A stretch of 64,000 nucleotides of DNA from Bagarius yarrelli (taxonomy: Eukaryota > Chordata > Actinopteri > Siluriformes > Sisoridae), in NCBI GenBank assembly GCA_005784505.1, contig VCAZ01000036.1, positions 3,189,376 to 3,253,375 of the forward strand, read 5' to 3'. How positions within the stretch are numbered: position 1 is the stretch's first letter; each line of letters starts with the position of its first letter. Of the stretch, positions 11,684-24,221 are shown piece after piece. Position numbers and translations under genes: made by a program. The notes below the pieces were generated by a model. The model was not told the origin of the DNA. It ran no database searches and was given only the letters and a program-made list of their open reading frames with translations.

Positions 11684-12100
11684 TTATTAGGCCACACTCA
11701 CTTCATGTAACCACAAACTTAACTGGGAATTCCAGCGTAGGAATTTGCTGCAGTTTAACAAACATGAAATCATTGCTGCTAATTGGAAGATCTGGGTTCG
11801 ATTTCCAGCATCACCAAGCTTCCATTTCCCTTAACTCCCAGTTTCTAGGTTGTATGAATGAGATAAACGTAAGTCGCTCTGAATAAGGGCATCTGCCAAA
11901 TGCCATAAATGTAAATGTAATCTAAAATCATTATATATTTTCAATGTTTTTACTTAATTTATTAGGCCACACCCACTTTGTTAGACCATACCCACTTCAT
12001 GTAACCACTAACTTTACTGGGAATTTCATTTTAGGGTTTTTCCCCAAGGTAATTTGATATTGTATAAGAGTGTTTGCTTTACATTAATAAACATAGAGAT
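11684..12100 (+). repeat. Direct duplication of a spacer between SINE pieces
   Basis: The segment TTATTAGGCCACAC...ACTTCATGTAACCAC...ACTGGGAATT occurs at about 11684-11770 and again at about 11958-12100. Each copy is followed by a piece of SINE family A. This implies a local tandem duplication of a SINE-plus-spacer unit, later altered by small indels. Confidence 0.65.
11773..11923 (+). mobile_element. SINE family A, 5'-truncated
   Basis: It begins inside the head (CTGCTAATTGGAAGATCTGG), keeps the GGTTCGATTTCCAGC B-box-like block, and ends with the intact tail AAGTCGCTCTGAATAAGGGC and a GTAAATGTAA terminus. Confidence 0.8.
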
Positions 12101-12109
12101 ACCAGCCGC

Positions 12110-12189
12110 TGCTGGGCTCCTAATCAAGCCCCCCCCCCAAATTTGCTTAGAATAATGGCATCTGCCAAATGCCAAGAATGTAAATGTTT
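12110..12189 (+). mobile_element. SINE family A, internally deleted 3' remnant
   Basis: A GCTGCTGGGCTCCTAATCA piece with a C10 run is joined directly to the tail (ATAATGGCATCTGCCAAATG). Most of the body is missing. Confidence 0.65.
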
Positions 12190-12232
12190 AACACTGACTA
12201 TACAGTCAAAAACCTACATCACTCATCAAACA

Positions 12233-12592
12233 GGGGGCAGCACAGTGGCTTAGTGGTTAGCCCTGTTGCCTCACAGCAAAAAGGACTTGGGTTCGATTCC
12301 CGGGCTGGGAGTTAGCATGTAACTGTGTGGAGTTAGCATGTTCTCCCTGTGCATTAGTGGTTTACTCCAGGTTCTCCGGTTTCCTCCCACAGTCGAAAAA
12401 CATGTGTTAGGTTGATTGGTGATTCTAAATTGCCCATAGGGGTGAGTATGAGTGTGTCCCTGTAATAGACTGGCGACCTGTCCAGGATGTACCCCTTCTG
12501 TCCTTTTGCCCTTTCAGACACGGCTGGGATAGACTCCAGCAGATCCCTGTGACCCCGAATTAGGGAATAAGCGGGTATAGAAGCTGAATGAA
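12233..12592 (+). mobile_element. V-SINE / DANA-like SINE, near full length
   Basis: It has a tRNA-related head (GCAGCACAGTGGCTTAGTGG and GGGTTCGATTCCCGGGC), the conserved central block (GGTTTCCTCCCACAGTC, then TTGATTGGTGATTCTAAATT), the CTGGCGACCTGTCCAGG block, and a 3' tail of the GAAGCTGAATGAAT type. This is the domain order of vertebrate V-SINEs. It is about 360 bp and one of three copies here. Confidence 0.9.
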
Positions 12593-13689
12593 TATACGAT
12601 ACATCTTGAAATTTCTATAAATAGTACACAAAATAGTTTAGACTGTGTGTACAAACACTGTACAGTGTGGTGTAAAAAGATAAGCACATCACATAATATT
12701 CAGTGTCAAGGAGACATGATTTGGCATCTAACCCCTGCAACATTTCCAGCTCATTCAGAACACCCCAGAAATTAGTTTTAGCAATGTTAGTTCTTAAAAC
12801 AAAATCAATAATTGTTGATAGTTTTATTGCAATGGCATTGCTAACCTTCAGCTCTTTTTGAGACTCTTTCTCTGTTCTTTTTTTCCTCTCCAGCTTCCAG
12901 CAACCAATTAAACTAAGCCTTAGGACACAAACAATCATGCTTGATTAAGCGTGACCACCAGTTAAAACACCAAAGAGGAGAGAGAGAGAGAGATTTTGCA
13001 CTTTCACCTTTAGATAGACGGAATCGGCTATTTTTAAACCAGAACAACATTTGGTTTATTTCTATTTAAGCAACCTTATAAACATTAAAACCAGAAAAAG
13101 CTTCTGCTTAGCTGTCAGTTATGATGATTGTTCATTTGTGCCTCTTTTTACCCCAAATTAATTTGATAGAGAGATCATGGAGGGTCGGGGAAATACATAA
13201 TTACTATTATTATAATTAACAATTCCTGTCTAAACCATAAATACTTACTGTATTTGCACTATTATTTGTCAAAAAAAATCAAATTTTTATGATTAAAAAC
13301 ATTATCTTTGTTTACATATATAAACATCTATATATCTATATCTATATATAATCTGCTTCGACTGAATCTAAACTATCCCTAAACTGCAATCCTGCTGCAA
13401 AACACCATGTGGCACTGTGGTGTAAAATCGTCTTTTATTTAAAACACTTATGTAATGTGTTAGAACCGTGCCATAAATAAGTGTTCTATTCAGTTGACCC
13501 TTATCATTATTGTCCAGACAACGTACATAGCCAATGTATTGCAAGTAGCATCTAACAAGAAATAATGATATGTGTATAAAAATAAATGTATAGTATATAT
13601 TTAATAGGATCAAGTGCAAGGTTTAAGACTGGGAAGCAGAGACCTGCACAATGCAAATGTGGTACACATTACTATGGATAAGAAATCAA

Positions 13690-13836
13690 GTGGAGGCACA
13701 GTGGTTAAGGTTTTGAATTGCAGGTTCGATTCCCAGCACCACCAAGTTGCCACTGCTGAGTAAGACCTTTAAACCACTTATTGCTCAGTTATATAAAAGA
13801 AATAAATAAAGGTGTCTGAGAAATACTGTAAATCCA
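13690..13836 (+). mobile_element. SINE family A, degenerate
   Basis: GGCACAGTGGTTAAGG, GGTTCGATTCCCAGCACCAC and CAAGTTGCCACTGCTGAG blocks are present, with internal deletions and a decayed tail. Confidence 0.75.
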
Positions 13837-14086
13837 AATCTATTTAACGAATCAAATCTTTCTGAATCACTCACTGAATCTTTTGAGGCCGTAGGGAGTC
13901 ATGCACTCGGGTACCTTGGGTCAGGCTGCTTCGCTACATGCTACAAGTCAGTCAGATCTGCTGAAATTACAATTTACATACAGCAGTAAACTGATTGGTG
14001 TGAAGGATCTGTGAATCCTAAGTCATATGATGGATCAGAAAGATTAAGGAACCCTGTCACATATCTCTAATACAGAAATGTACTCT

Positions 14087-14131
14087 CAGTCTCTCTCTCT
14101 TTCTCACTCTCTCTCTCTCTTTCTTTCTTTT
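14087..14131. repeat. (CT)n / (CTTT)n microsatellite
   Basis: Interrupted CT repeats grade into TTTC repeats. A separate (ATCT)n tract follows at about 14205-14228. Confidence 0.85.
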
Positions 14132-14239
14132 ACAGTCTTAGATTTCTATACACAGCATTGCCTGCTCATAATATAAAAAGGAGAGCTAAATAATCTAATA
14201 ATCTATCTATCAATCTATCTATCTATCAATACTCTGTGA

Positions 14240-14790
14240 AGGAAACCTATTAGTTGTAGTTCTGGAATAATTTACCTAACTCCGTCGGGGAGGCAGACAC
14301 ACTCTGTCAGTTTAAAAGTAGATTAAAGACGCATCTCTTTAACCTGGCTTACACATAACACACTTACACATTTTCATTATTCAGATCCATTAAAAGATTG
14401 TTAGGCTGCAATAATCAGGTCAACCGGAACCAGGAACACCTCCTATAACACACAATGTATACTGTAAGTCATCTACACAAACATAAGTCCAGCCCAGTTG
14501 GTCGATCAGCACTTCCATTCAGCCATCCAGACAAGACCACAGATACTTTGCTGCATCCTGCTAATTTGTCTGACCCGACTGAGCCTGGTTTCTCCCAAGG
14601 TTCATTCTGTCACTGATGGAGTTTTGGTTCCTTGCCGCTGTCACGTCTGGCTTGCTTAGTTGGGGACTCTTAATTTACCGATATTAGCTTAACAGAATTA
14701 ATTGTCTTATTTGATTTGATTCTGTAAAGCTGCCTTGACACAATCTGTCTTGTTAAAAAATGCTATATAAATAAAGGAGACTTGACATGA
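14240..14790 (+). mobile_element. LINE 3' UTR/tail copy
   Basis: It begins with a degenerate coding end (TCTGGAATAATTTACCTAAC and AGACGCATCTCTTTAACCTG). It continues through the typical fish non-LTR 3' region (GAGCCTGGTTTCTCCCAAGG, TTTTGGTTCCTTGCCGCTGT, GGCTTGCTTAGTTGGGGACT) and ends TGTAAAGCTGCCTTGACACA ... TGCTATATAAATAAAGGAG. Related 3' ends occur at 40989-41255 and 56640-56735. The clade is not assigned. Confidence 0.7.
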
Positions 14791-14989
14791 CTGAACAATG
14801 TATAATAAATTCCACTCCTTTTAGGGTATAATAAGTATAATTCAGTATAATGTGAAGTACATTACACACACCCACATACAGTACACACACCCACATACAC
14901 AATTAACAACAAACAGGCTACGTTAGTTATTTGTATTATTACTATCAGAATTATTATTGTTAGTATTATTATTTTAGGTTTCTTGGTCT

Positions 14990-15245
14990 TTCAAATTCAA
15001 CTTTTATTTCTCACACACATGATTATACGTAGTACAACATATAGTGAAGTGTTTTTTTTTTCTTCGCATATCCCACCTTGGAAAGGTTGGGGTCAAGGCG
15101 CAGGGTCGGATATGATACAGTGGCCCCTGGAGCAAGTAAGGGTTAAGGGTCTTGCTCAAGGACCCAACAGTGGTGGTGTAGGGCTTGAACCCAGGTCTTC
15201 CAATTAACAACTCGACACCTTAACCATTTGAGCCACCACTGTCTG
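14990..15245 (-). mobile_element. tRNA-derived SINE, family B
   Basis: On the minus strand it has the head GTGGTGGCTCAAATGGTTAA, the block GGGTTCAAGCC, then GGGTCCTTGAGCAAGACCC, and a distinctive 3' part (ACTGTATCATATCCGACCCTG, AGGTGGGATATGCGAAG). It ends with a tail resembling TGTGTGAGAAATAAAAGTTG. Family B shares the middle body with family A but has a different 3' end. Confidence 0.75.
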
Positions 15246-15658
15246 AACACATTTAATTAGTTCTTATCATCAGGATGCTATTATGGACATCTTTACCTGT
15301 CTTTTGTTTATTCTACAATGCTTCCCTGCAGCTCATAATCCACACATGCAGTGGAAACTAATGATGATATCATTGGCTCAAACATATAGACAGATCATTT
15401 AACCCTTTGAGGGGCATGTGTAATCATCTGACCTGAATGTTACATCAAGAATCTACCCTCTGGGCTAGAAGAAAATGAGCCCCAGCAAAGTCCAAATGTA
15501 ATTAAAATAAAAATCATTAAGCTGTTAATGTTTTAATAGATAGTCAAGCATTATGTGAATTTAACATTTAAACAGGGAACTTCTGCAAATCTGTTCATAC
15601 ACACAACCTTAGCATATTGCTTTTCTCATTCTCACTTATGACACAAGTGCCTCAGGCA

Positions 15659-15713
<55 letters not shown>
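15659..15713. repeat. (TG)n(AG)n compound microsatellite
   Basis: A short TG run is followed by about 21 perfect GA repeats and a poly-A-rich stretch. The open frame starting here is low-complexity and not a gene. Confidence 0.95.
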
Positions 15714-15718
<5 letters not shown>

Positions 15719-16688
15719 AAATTAAAAAAAAAAAAAACGATTTAGGTCAAAAGAAAAAGAGGGTGAACATGTGTATCCTTTTCTTTCCTTTCTCTTTTCT
15801 GCTCTTTGAACTCTGTTGCTACCGCTCCTACTCTTTATTTCCATTTTCCTTCCGGCTCTTTGTAATTACCCTCTGCTTTTTGCTCTCCCTATCTGTCTCA
15901 TTGTACTATGCTAAACAGCAGCCTTCCTCTATTGCGCACACACTCTTTTTTTCTTCCCCAGAGCTAAAGTGCTACCATATTAGACACCTTTATTCCGGAG
16001 CTAAAGTGTTGTTGGGGCACTGTTTGCCAGCAGCCATAAACAAGTGTAATAGAATTGCAGTGGAATTAGCAGCCACGCTAGCTGACTAACCGCACATTCC
16101 CCATCCCCTTTTGCTTTCCCAGTGGGGTGCTAACAGGGCAAAATGCTTCATTGTGTATTCAGTAGCAGTTGCTCCAATGTGGGTCATCACCGTGCTGCTT
16201 TCATCCCTCACGCCTCTCTTTCTCTCGCTCTTTCTCTCTCACTGCCTCCTCCTGTCCTTTTACCACAGCTGGTCAAGTCATAAGAGGCTTCAGGTTTATG
16301 AGCTCTAAAGCTCAAACGCTTACGCTGCTTACAGTACATGCTAACTCTGTAAAATATATAAATTCGAATTCATAAAAATAGCATTTGCCAGCAGTATTTT
16401 ACAACCTGCTTAGTGTCAGCTGAACTACAGTATATAGGGCAGGGGATCATTTTTAAGCCAAATATATCTGATGTAAAAAAGTAGGCTAGTCTTTAATGCA
16501 AAGTCGGGTTTAGATCGAAAGATTTATGGCTATAGTAAAGCCCTGCTTTTTATAAAATTCAATAATATATAAACAATTAAATTCTGATTATATAATTACA
16601 TAATAAAATATCTGTTCATATTGATTACATAACCGTGAATATTCTGTATGTAAGTTTGTAGGTAACATAAAATACATTTTTAAATATA

Positions 16689-16850
16689 AGGGAAGTGGTA
16701 GCGCAGTGGATAAGGTGTTGGACTGGTAACCTGAAGATTGTAGGTTTAATTCCCACCACTGGGCCCGTGAGCAAGGCCTTTAACCCCAAATGCATAGCTA
16801 TATAAATGATCTTAATGTAAGATAAAGGATAAAGGTGATGCCAGAAATCT
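16689..16850 (+). mobile_element. SINE family A
   Basis: A clear head (GGAAGTGGTAGCGCAGTGGA, TTGGACTGGTAACCTGAAGA) and body (GGGCCCGTGAGCAAGGCC) are present. The tail is degenerate. Confidence 0.8.
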
Positions 16851-16949
16851 ATTAAAATGTGTACATGTCCTTAAAAAACAACTTATGGGTGTGTTCCAGA
16901 TTTAATTTAAAACATAAAAACTTAAAATCTTTTAATATTACATACTGGG

Positions 16950-17060
16950 GGGTTAAGGGCCTTACTCAGGGACCCAACAGTGGTAACTCAGTGGTGCTGG
17001 GAATCGAACCCTAATCTTCCAATTAGCAGTACAACACCCTAACCACTGTGCTAGTAATTT
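16950..17060 (-). mobile_element. SINE family A, truncated
   Basis: Minus-strand head and body (GTTAGGGTGTTGTACTGCTA, GGGTTCGATTCCC, TTGGGTCCCTGAGTAAGG) are present. The 3' tail is absent. Confidence 0.8.
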
Positions 17061-17462
17061 CTGTTCCCATTAGAAATAATAAAACTGGCCATCCGTCTCA
17101 CAAAGTTTACTGTTACATCACACATCTGTTCTGTCTATTCAATCTGGATACAGTGTTCATATTCAAATTCCTAATTAAAATGCTGTGCCAAAAAGTGGCA
17201 GAAGTTTAAATAGTCATGTGTCGAAAACCTTGATGAACTAGTATATAACAGTGTAGCAGTGAGAAAATACAAAAAACTGTGGGTTCATCAGAGCCAAAAA
17301 GGTTCACAGGACTATTTTTGCTCAAACATTTTATACAGTTCTTCTTGTTTGTTAATAGGATGAAGGCTTTAATCATAATGCAAACTGGCCGTAAGAATTA
17401 AGTATCCTGCAAACGGCTAGGTAATACTGTCGTCTAGCCGAATGACAATCTCTTTGTCATCT

Positions 17463-17616
17463 GGGGAAGTGGTGACTCTGGGAAAGTGGTCGCTCATGGT
17501 TAAGGTGTTGGACTTCCAACCCGAAGATTGTGGGTTTGATTTCCAGCCTCACGAGTTGTATAAATGTAAGTCACTCTGGATAAGGGCGTCTGCCAAATGC
17601 TGTAAATGTAAATGAC
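17463..17616 (+). mobile_element. SINE family A with internal deletion
   Basis: The head (GTTAAGGTGTTGGACTTCCA, TTGTGGGTTTGATTTCCAGC) is joined directly to an intact tail (AAGTCACTCTGGATAAGGGC, TCTGCCAAATGCTGTAAATG). The central body has been lost. Confidence 0.85.
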
Positions 17617-18117
17617 AAGCGTTAAGCATAGAAGTAATTGGATGATACTAAATAATAATTATGGTCAACACATACACTATTGATGATCTTGATGTCCTGC
17701 TGGAACTCTCATATCATACCAATTCCCATTATGATATTCAAGCCATCTTGGGAATGAACCTGTTTTGCACTGAACTTTGAGTTGAGATAGTCGGTCATTT
17801 CTGACACAGAGCTATAACAAAGGGGTGCAGCTGGGTATCATTTTATCTAAAAACATATTAACCAAAAAAATCCATCCATTGGACAATGTTTAGGAATTCC
17901 AGGTGTTGTTTGGTACCATAGCTTCACATTCTATTAGGAACCACAGCACTTTGTTAAAAGTTTTGTTCCTCTTTCCTTCTTCAGGTCTATTATATGTCAC
18001 CTTATTCCACATAGACCACCATAGCCCTTTGCTTAAAGATATATTTGATTATTCTCTACTGTAGCAAATACGTAATAACAGTATATTGTTCTCTTTTCCT
18101 TTAGTCTGTGCACCCAC

Positions 18118-18260
18118 AGAGAGTGGTGGCTCAGTAGTAATGCACAAAGGGTTATGAGTTCAAGTCCTGGGGCCAGAAAGCCCCACTGTGTTGTCCTTTA
18201 GCAAGACCTTAACCCACTTTGCTCCAGGGGGAACATATCACGGGTGAGTCCACACCCTGA
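18118..18260 (+). mobile_element. SINE family B, degenerate
   Basis: GAGTGGTGGCTCAGTAG, a GAGTTCAAGTCCTGG block and CTTTAGCAAGACCTTAACCC are followed by ACACCCTGACCC. The order fits family B, but the 3' end is diverged. Confidence 0.55.
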
Positions 18261-18483
18261 CCCTAGCTTACTAACAAGCTAGTGCATGTGAAGATATACA
18301 CTCACAGTACTGTACATGTAAAGGGGGGAATTAACACTGTCTTGTGCTGTTGGTATGTATAGAAAAAAAGTTTGTAGGTTGGTTAAATGTTTGTTAAGTA
18401 GGTCTGAGTTTTTACTTCCTGCTACTTGCTGTTCAATTAAAGGGAAAAAGGGTTTGCCAAATGCTGTCAATATAAACCCAACA

Positions 18484-18655
18484 ATTTGTCAGACACCCTT
18501 ATCCAGCCCGACATACATTTATACAGCTAAACAATTGCGGGTTAAGAGGCTTGCTTAGGGGTCCAGCTGGGTAACTTGGTGGTGCTGGGAAACAAATCTA
18601 CAATCTTCCAGTTGGCAGTCCAACACCATAACCACTGCACTACTACGTCCCCTTG
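18484..18655 (-). mobile_element. SINE family A
   Basis: The minus strand carries the head, body and start of the tail (GGATAAGGGTGTCTGACAAA). It is diverged but nearly full length. Confidence 0.75.
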
Positions 18656-18659
18656 TCCA

Positions 18660-20300
18660 ATCCTTGATAATATAATCCATTAGTAAGAGTTGGAGAGGGC
18701 AAAATTGGCTACTCTTTTTTGGGTGGGAGTGATTAGTATACTCTTTTGCCTGTCACTTATAATGATACTAGCCAATCATGGTATGTGTTCCGGGATTGCT
18801 TGGGCTATATTTTTACATTCTCTGGTTGGTAGTATTCAAGCTAACTGGTGCATGGAGATCGATAAAAAAAGAAAGGCGTCAACATCACATGTATCAGGAA
18901 ATTAGTTTTGGTGCTGTAGATACTATTGTCTATTGATTTAGCCAACATACAGTAATGTATGGTAGATCGGAAGTTATTATGTGTAACTGCAGTGCAATAA
19001 GTTGTTAAATAAAAGTTTTAAATGTCAGTCCAATTAAATGTCAGATTACTAAGATGTGATGGGGTTCTTATTCAAGAGGATTATAGCCTGTGGAAAATTT
19101 GTTTTTGCTTGAATGTCTGGCATCATTATCGATTTTCAGTGGCTATTTTGTCTTGCTCAGGGTCTCAGAAGACCTTGCACCTAGATTGGAGCAGTGGTTG
19201 TTCCCTTTGAAAAGGAGTCAATTAAAGTGCTCCATACTCATTTTTGTATACTCAACCTAGAATAGCCAATTAATGGAAACCTGACAGAACAGTCTAAACG
19301 TAGACCGTACACTAACTGAAACTCAGGATCGGTCCAGGGAGCCCTGAGCTGTGTATCAGCAATACTACCTTTGCAATATTGTGTTTAGAATTGGTGCATC
19401 TCAGATTTTAACTTTTGATTTACTTTTCATGCTGTGCTAGCAAGATCTGTTTAGATGGTTTTTTTTTTTTATCACAAGCAACAGATTTCACAAATCTTCC
19501 TAAGAAAACTAAGATGGAATCTTTCTGAAAAGTTTTGTGCTTGTTCCAGATTCTGTGACCAAAGCACCTGTCAAAGCACAAAGCAATTGTACCAGATGTT
19601 AACCAGAATGCAATATTGCACAGTCTCCAAACTATGGAAATGCCAGGAAAGCATGTCATAAGCACTTTTTGGACAGGACTAGTTTTAGATAGAGATGTTG
19701 GAGATTTTTTAGGTTACACACATACTTTTAGATTTTAATATTGTGCAAATCTACAATGCCTGCGTCTTCTCACATGACCTCCATTACACAGCAAATTACA
19801 TACTGTTTTCCGGTGATCTGTGATCCTCTTCGAAATGTAATCCCGTCCGAAAGCGAATGTCTGTGATAGCAAAAAATGTTGTTTTCCCCAAATGTCTTTT
19901 CTTGTGTGTTTTGGTCAATGTGAACTATCAAACAATCTCTTGCTAGCACACAGGTATTTTGCTTACTGCTTCCTCTGGACCAATAATAGATGTAGATGTG
20001 TCTGGTATCCTGTAAAGAAAAAAAACAATAAAAAAAACACAAAAAGACTTAAATCACGTAAACTGTTAAAATTGGCTAATGTATAATACGTGCCAGGCAA
20101 AATATTACGCAATCCCTGCATTCAGACACCCAAAACTCGGTAAAAAACACAAAAGTGTTAGTCCCACCTGAACCACTACCACTCAAACGTTGTTAAGGCT
20201 TTATCTAGCTGTATTCATGAGTATATTATTGGTCCCCACCCCACCCTTCTACTTCAACTCCACTATGCTAACTTTGAAATTTTTTAAAGGACCGATGATC
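18660..20300. other. Non-coding sequence, unassigned
   Basis: I see no recognised exon and no confidently assigned repeat. The stretch at about 18690-18905 has the look of an old interspersed repeat (several short G/T-rich direct motifs), but I cannot name it. Confidence 0.3.
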
Positions 20301-20309
20301 CCCCTACAG

Positions 20310-20540
20310 GTAAATGTCTTTATTTGTCACAATACAGTATATATATATATATTTGCATATCCAAGATGGGGTCAGAGCGCATGCCCAGGTATGATACAGC
20401 GTCCCTGGAGCAAAAAGGGTTTAGGGGCTTGCTTAAGGACCCATCAATGGCAGACTGGCAGCGGTGGGGCTTAAACATATTGGCAGTGGGGGGGTGTCTT
20501 CCAATTAACAACTTGGTGCCTTAACCATTTGAGCCACGAC
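20310..20540 (-). mobile_element. SINE family B
   Basis: The minus strand has GTGGCTCAAATGGTTAAGGC, TTGTTAATTGGAAGAC, a body with GGGTCCTTAAGCAAGCC, and the family-B 3' block (TCATACCTGGGCATGCGC ... GGATATGCAAA), with an (AT)n expansion before the tail. Confidence 0.7.
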
Positions 20541-21227
20541 TTATGCTAAATGTATATAAGATAATGTCAATGTTAAAAAATACTACCTAGACTAAAGGTA
20601 GCAAAAAAAGGGTCAGCACTTATTATACAGGAACTAGATTACGTCTTTCCGAGAAGGCAGTAAGTTTGCCTTCAGTGGTCTGTATCTATGGTAACCTAAA
20701 ATCCCTGTTAAGCATCTGCTTGTATGGAGATGTGGTGTATCAAAAGCTGGAAAGCAGATAATTAAATGCTAGAATCAGTTAATAGAGTGTTTCTGTTGTC
20801 GCCTTTGGTAGTTTGTGTAGCTACTGGCTGTCGCTTTATTAGGCTAATATAAATACTGTACAAATATAGTAACAAATTACCAGGTCAATCAGAATCATTA
20901 TTAGCTGATTATTAAGTAATTTTATTATACTTGAGTCATTTTTATAAATTGATAGTTATAAATTAGATTTTAATAAACATTTTTTAATACTTTTAAATAA
21001 ATTGGCAAAAATATTATCTGAGAACAGTTGTTTTCATCTTAAAATAGTTATTACCATGCAGGAGTTAAAGAATAGCAAACATTTAATGTCTGCTAATGCT
21101 TAATCCCCTTTTTTTAACCAATTAACCAATCTTTCACTTTCCTCCATTGTTCTTGAGGCATATGGATCTGCTATGGATTGTCTAACCTCTTTCTGTTTAA
21201 GCTGGGAGTGAGCATGAGATTCGTATT

Positions 21228-21232
<5 letters not shown>

Positions 21233-21261
<29 letters not shown>
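21233..21261. repeat. (GT)n microsatellite
   Basis: About 14 GT repeats. Confidence 0.95.
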
Positions 21262-21263
<2 letters not shown>

Positions 21264-22149
21264 TGAAGGACTGGGCGACATCACCCATCACCCAGACAGC
21301 AGGAAGCCGTAGTCATAGGCCCATCAAGACCTTCTCAGTGCCTGTCATCCCTGCGGCAGGTTCATATCTGTTAGCCTAAAGCCAGTCAGCCATGTCCGTA
21401 GCCTCGAGCATGGACTCTTACATTCACACACACAAACCGGCACACAGCAGGAGGGATCTTTATTCTCAAGACAAAAACATTATGCCATGCAGCCGTTCCC
21501 CTGGAGAATGAGAACTCCATTGTAGGAATGTGGAGTTTAGCAGAGCTGAAGAAAAAGAAAAATGGCTGAGAAAAGATTCAGTCTTAGTACTAGGGGGAAA
21601 ACTGATACATTCCCCCATTAGTCACTGCTTTCCTCTACTCGGCACATGGAGTACACACTGATCTACGTGTAAAGAGAGATACAGAACACACTCACCAGAT
21701 ACTGCAGTTGCCAAATGCAAAGATGAATAACAGATCGATGGATAAACCACCTGGAACGAGTAATAAATGTTGCTACGTAGGTTGGACGTGTAGGAGAGAT
21801 TAAAGTAAAGAGAACACCAAATATCTGAAAACCTCCTGCCATTTCTAAAGCTGTGTCTGTAAAACCCCTTTACTAATATTCTGCTTTATGAAATTAGACT
21901 TAAATGTCAAATAAAGGTCCACAGATTCAGATTTCTCAGCAAGTAGTATATTTATATTTAAATAGTATAGTATAGTTAGTATAGGCATCTAACTATACAT
22001 AGTGTAAATAGCATAGAATAGGATAGTTAGTATACCAAAACTAGCTAGTTATACAGTAATGCTAGTTAGTAAAGCAAAAAAGTTAATATAGTAATGCATT
22101 TTTTGTAAACAAATGAACAAAATTATTTATTTTTAAAAATTGTGAATGT

Positions 22150-22350
22150 ACAATTGTATATGTTTACTTCACAGCACAGTTAAATTTGTTTCTTCACATA
22201 TCCCATCTTAGAAGGTTGGGGTAAAAGCTCAGGGTCAGCTATGATACAGTTTCCCTGAAGTAGGAAGGAAGTTAAGGGTTTTGCTCAAGGATCCAACAGT
22301 GCTGGTGGTAAAGCTTGAACCCAGGTCTTTCTGCTCTCTTAATGCCCCAA
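22150..22350 (-). mobile_element. SINE family B, head truncated
   Basis: The 3' block of family B (TCACATATCCCATCTTAGAA and GGGTCAGCTATGATACAG on the plus strand) and body (GTTAAGGGTTTTGCTCAAGG, CTTGAACCCAGGTCTT) are present. The tRNA-like 5' end is missing. Confidence 0.65.
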
Positions 22351-23584
22351 TCATATTGCCTGGCCCTGCGATCATCTGTACAGTATGCTCAAATGTCTCA
22401 TTTTCATAATATCGCATACTAGATGTTGACTAGGGTTAGTTGGGTAAATCGAATCAACTAAACCCTTTAAACAGTAATCTCATTGGTCAGTTATTTCAGC
22501 CAAATACTATATCCTTGTCCCCTTAAAGCAGCCAACATGCCAACAATGAAATAAATGTTCTATGATACAGCAAGCCATATAACCTGAAATAAATGCCAGT
22601 CTTTCTGGAGTGCTATAAACTCTTTTATAAGCTCTCCTAACCCAGTACTCCATAAAAAAACCTCCTTTATTACACAAACGCTGATGCAATGAACAATATT
22701 TATGATTTATTTATTATAGAGTTAAATTCCCAGATTCAAGAATTGAAGTAAACTATAGGCAAAACTCTGAGCTGGATAGGAGATGCCATATATATTTAAA
22801 AAAAAATTATCTCTCTGTCATTTTTGATTTTGCTTTATTCAGCATGCAGTACAGCAGCAAGGATATTCAACCCTGCAGGCCTCCCATATTTAATCTTATT
22901 TCTGTACCATGGAGGGATCTGGGGGATCTGGATATAAGCGTATAAAACTATTTCACTGCTTCATGCCACAGGTCATACTGCAACTTTCTGAAATGTATCA
23001 AAATTTTATTGTTACTCCAGTCCTGTTCCACAAAAAATATAAATATCAACTCAAAAACTGCAAAACAGGCTAAAACATTTAACATTTTAGCAGTACAAAT
23101 ACCTCTCTGCACTTTGCGGGTGAATTATCCTTCATTCCTGATGTAATTTTCACTCATATCTATAATGGATGAAGGGATGGAGAGCTACTTTTTATTTTTA
23201 CTTCCTGTTTTGCCTCGAATCCCTTTTCGATAATTATTATGCATGGTTTATTATTAAAGAAAAACTCTACAAAACTATACAAGTTAATACCTCTGAGCTA
23301 AGGAACTGACATTAATAAGGTTCTCCAGGTTGGAAGAAAAAATAAACCAGATAAACAAATTTGAACAAAATAAGCTCTTACAGAACCATAATTACAAACT
23401 GCTCGCAGTCAAATTCATAAATCTTCTACTTTAATATTGTTTTTATTAAAAACAACCTTAACAATGTTATGTGTAATATAAGTTTATTTGCAGTATACCC
23501 TTATTGTATATATGGAGATATAGATTATACATTTATATTAGATATATATTTATACTGAATATATGGAAACCTATTACATTTTGC

Positions 23585-24095
23585 GGCTAATTAATTAATT
23601 TTAACATCTTGGCATCAGTGTAATTTTCAATTATTGTAAATATTACTTTAACACTTCAATAACTGATATTAATACTATAATTCATTATATTAACTCTTTA
23701 ATTCTTGATATAAACCTTTTAATGCCTGATAACACTTTAATTCTTAATAAAAAACCTTTTATTCTTGATATTAACCCTTCAATAAACTGATATTAATACT
23801 TCAATAACTGATAATAATACTTTTAATTTTTGATATAACCTTTCAATGCCTGATATAAACCCTTTAATACTTAATATATTAACCCATCATCATGCCTGAT
23901 TGAAGACTGTAATAAATATGAACCCTTAATATAAAAAAAGAAAAACTTAATATAAACCCTTTTCTTCTTGATATTAACCTTTAAATGCCTGAAATAAACA
24001 CTTTAATTATTGATATATAAACCCTTCAATGCCTGAAACTAACACTTTAATTCTTATTATAAACTTTTTAATTTTTGAAATTAATCTTTTAATCA
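23585..24095. repeat. AT-rich minisatellite array (copy 1)
   Basis: Degenerate repetition of a unit near 20 bp, of the type TTAATTCTTGATATTAACCC alternating with TTCAATGCCTGATATAAAC. At least twenty recognisable units are present with substitutions and small indels. The same array type recurs at 25730-25975. Confidence 0.85.
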
Positions 24096-24099
24096 GAAA

Positions 24100-24130
24100 T
24101 AACCAACATGGAGGCTAAAGGGCTGAAAAA
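24100..24130 (+). repeat. Short duplicated block flanking the minisatellite
   Basis: AACCAACATGGAGGCTAAAG followed by GGCTGAAAAAG immediately follows the array. It recurs after the second array at 26062-26092. Confidence 0.8.
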
Positions 24131-24172
24131 GAATCTACTTGTTCTTGTGTGTGTGTATATATAAAATATAAA

Positions 24173-24184
24173 TATATATATATA

Positions 24185-24217
<33 letters not shown>
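24173..24217. repeat. (AT)n microsatellite
   Basis: Long, slightly interrupted TA run. Confidence 0.95.

Positions 24218-24221
<4 letters not shown>

Noticed and set aside
15658..16089. 143-codon open frame beginning in an Arg-Glu repeat
   Set aside because: It starts inside a (GA)n microsatellite and continues in T-rich sequence with no family resemblance.
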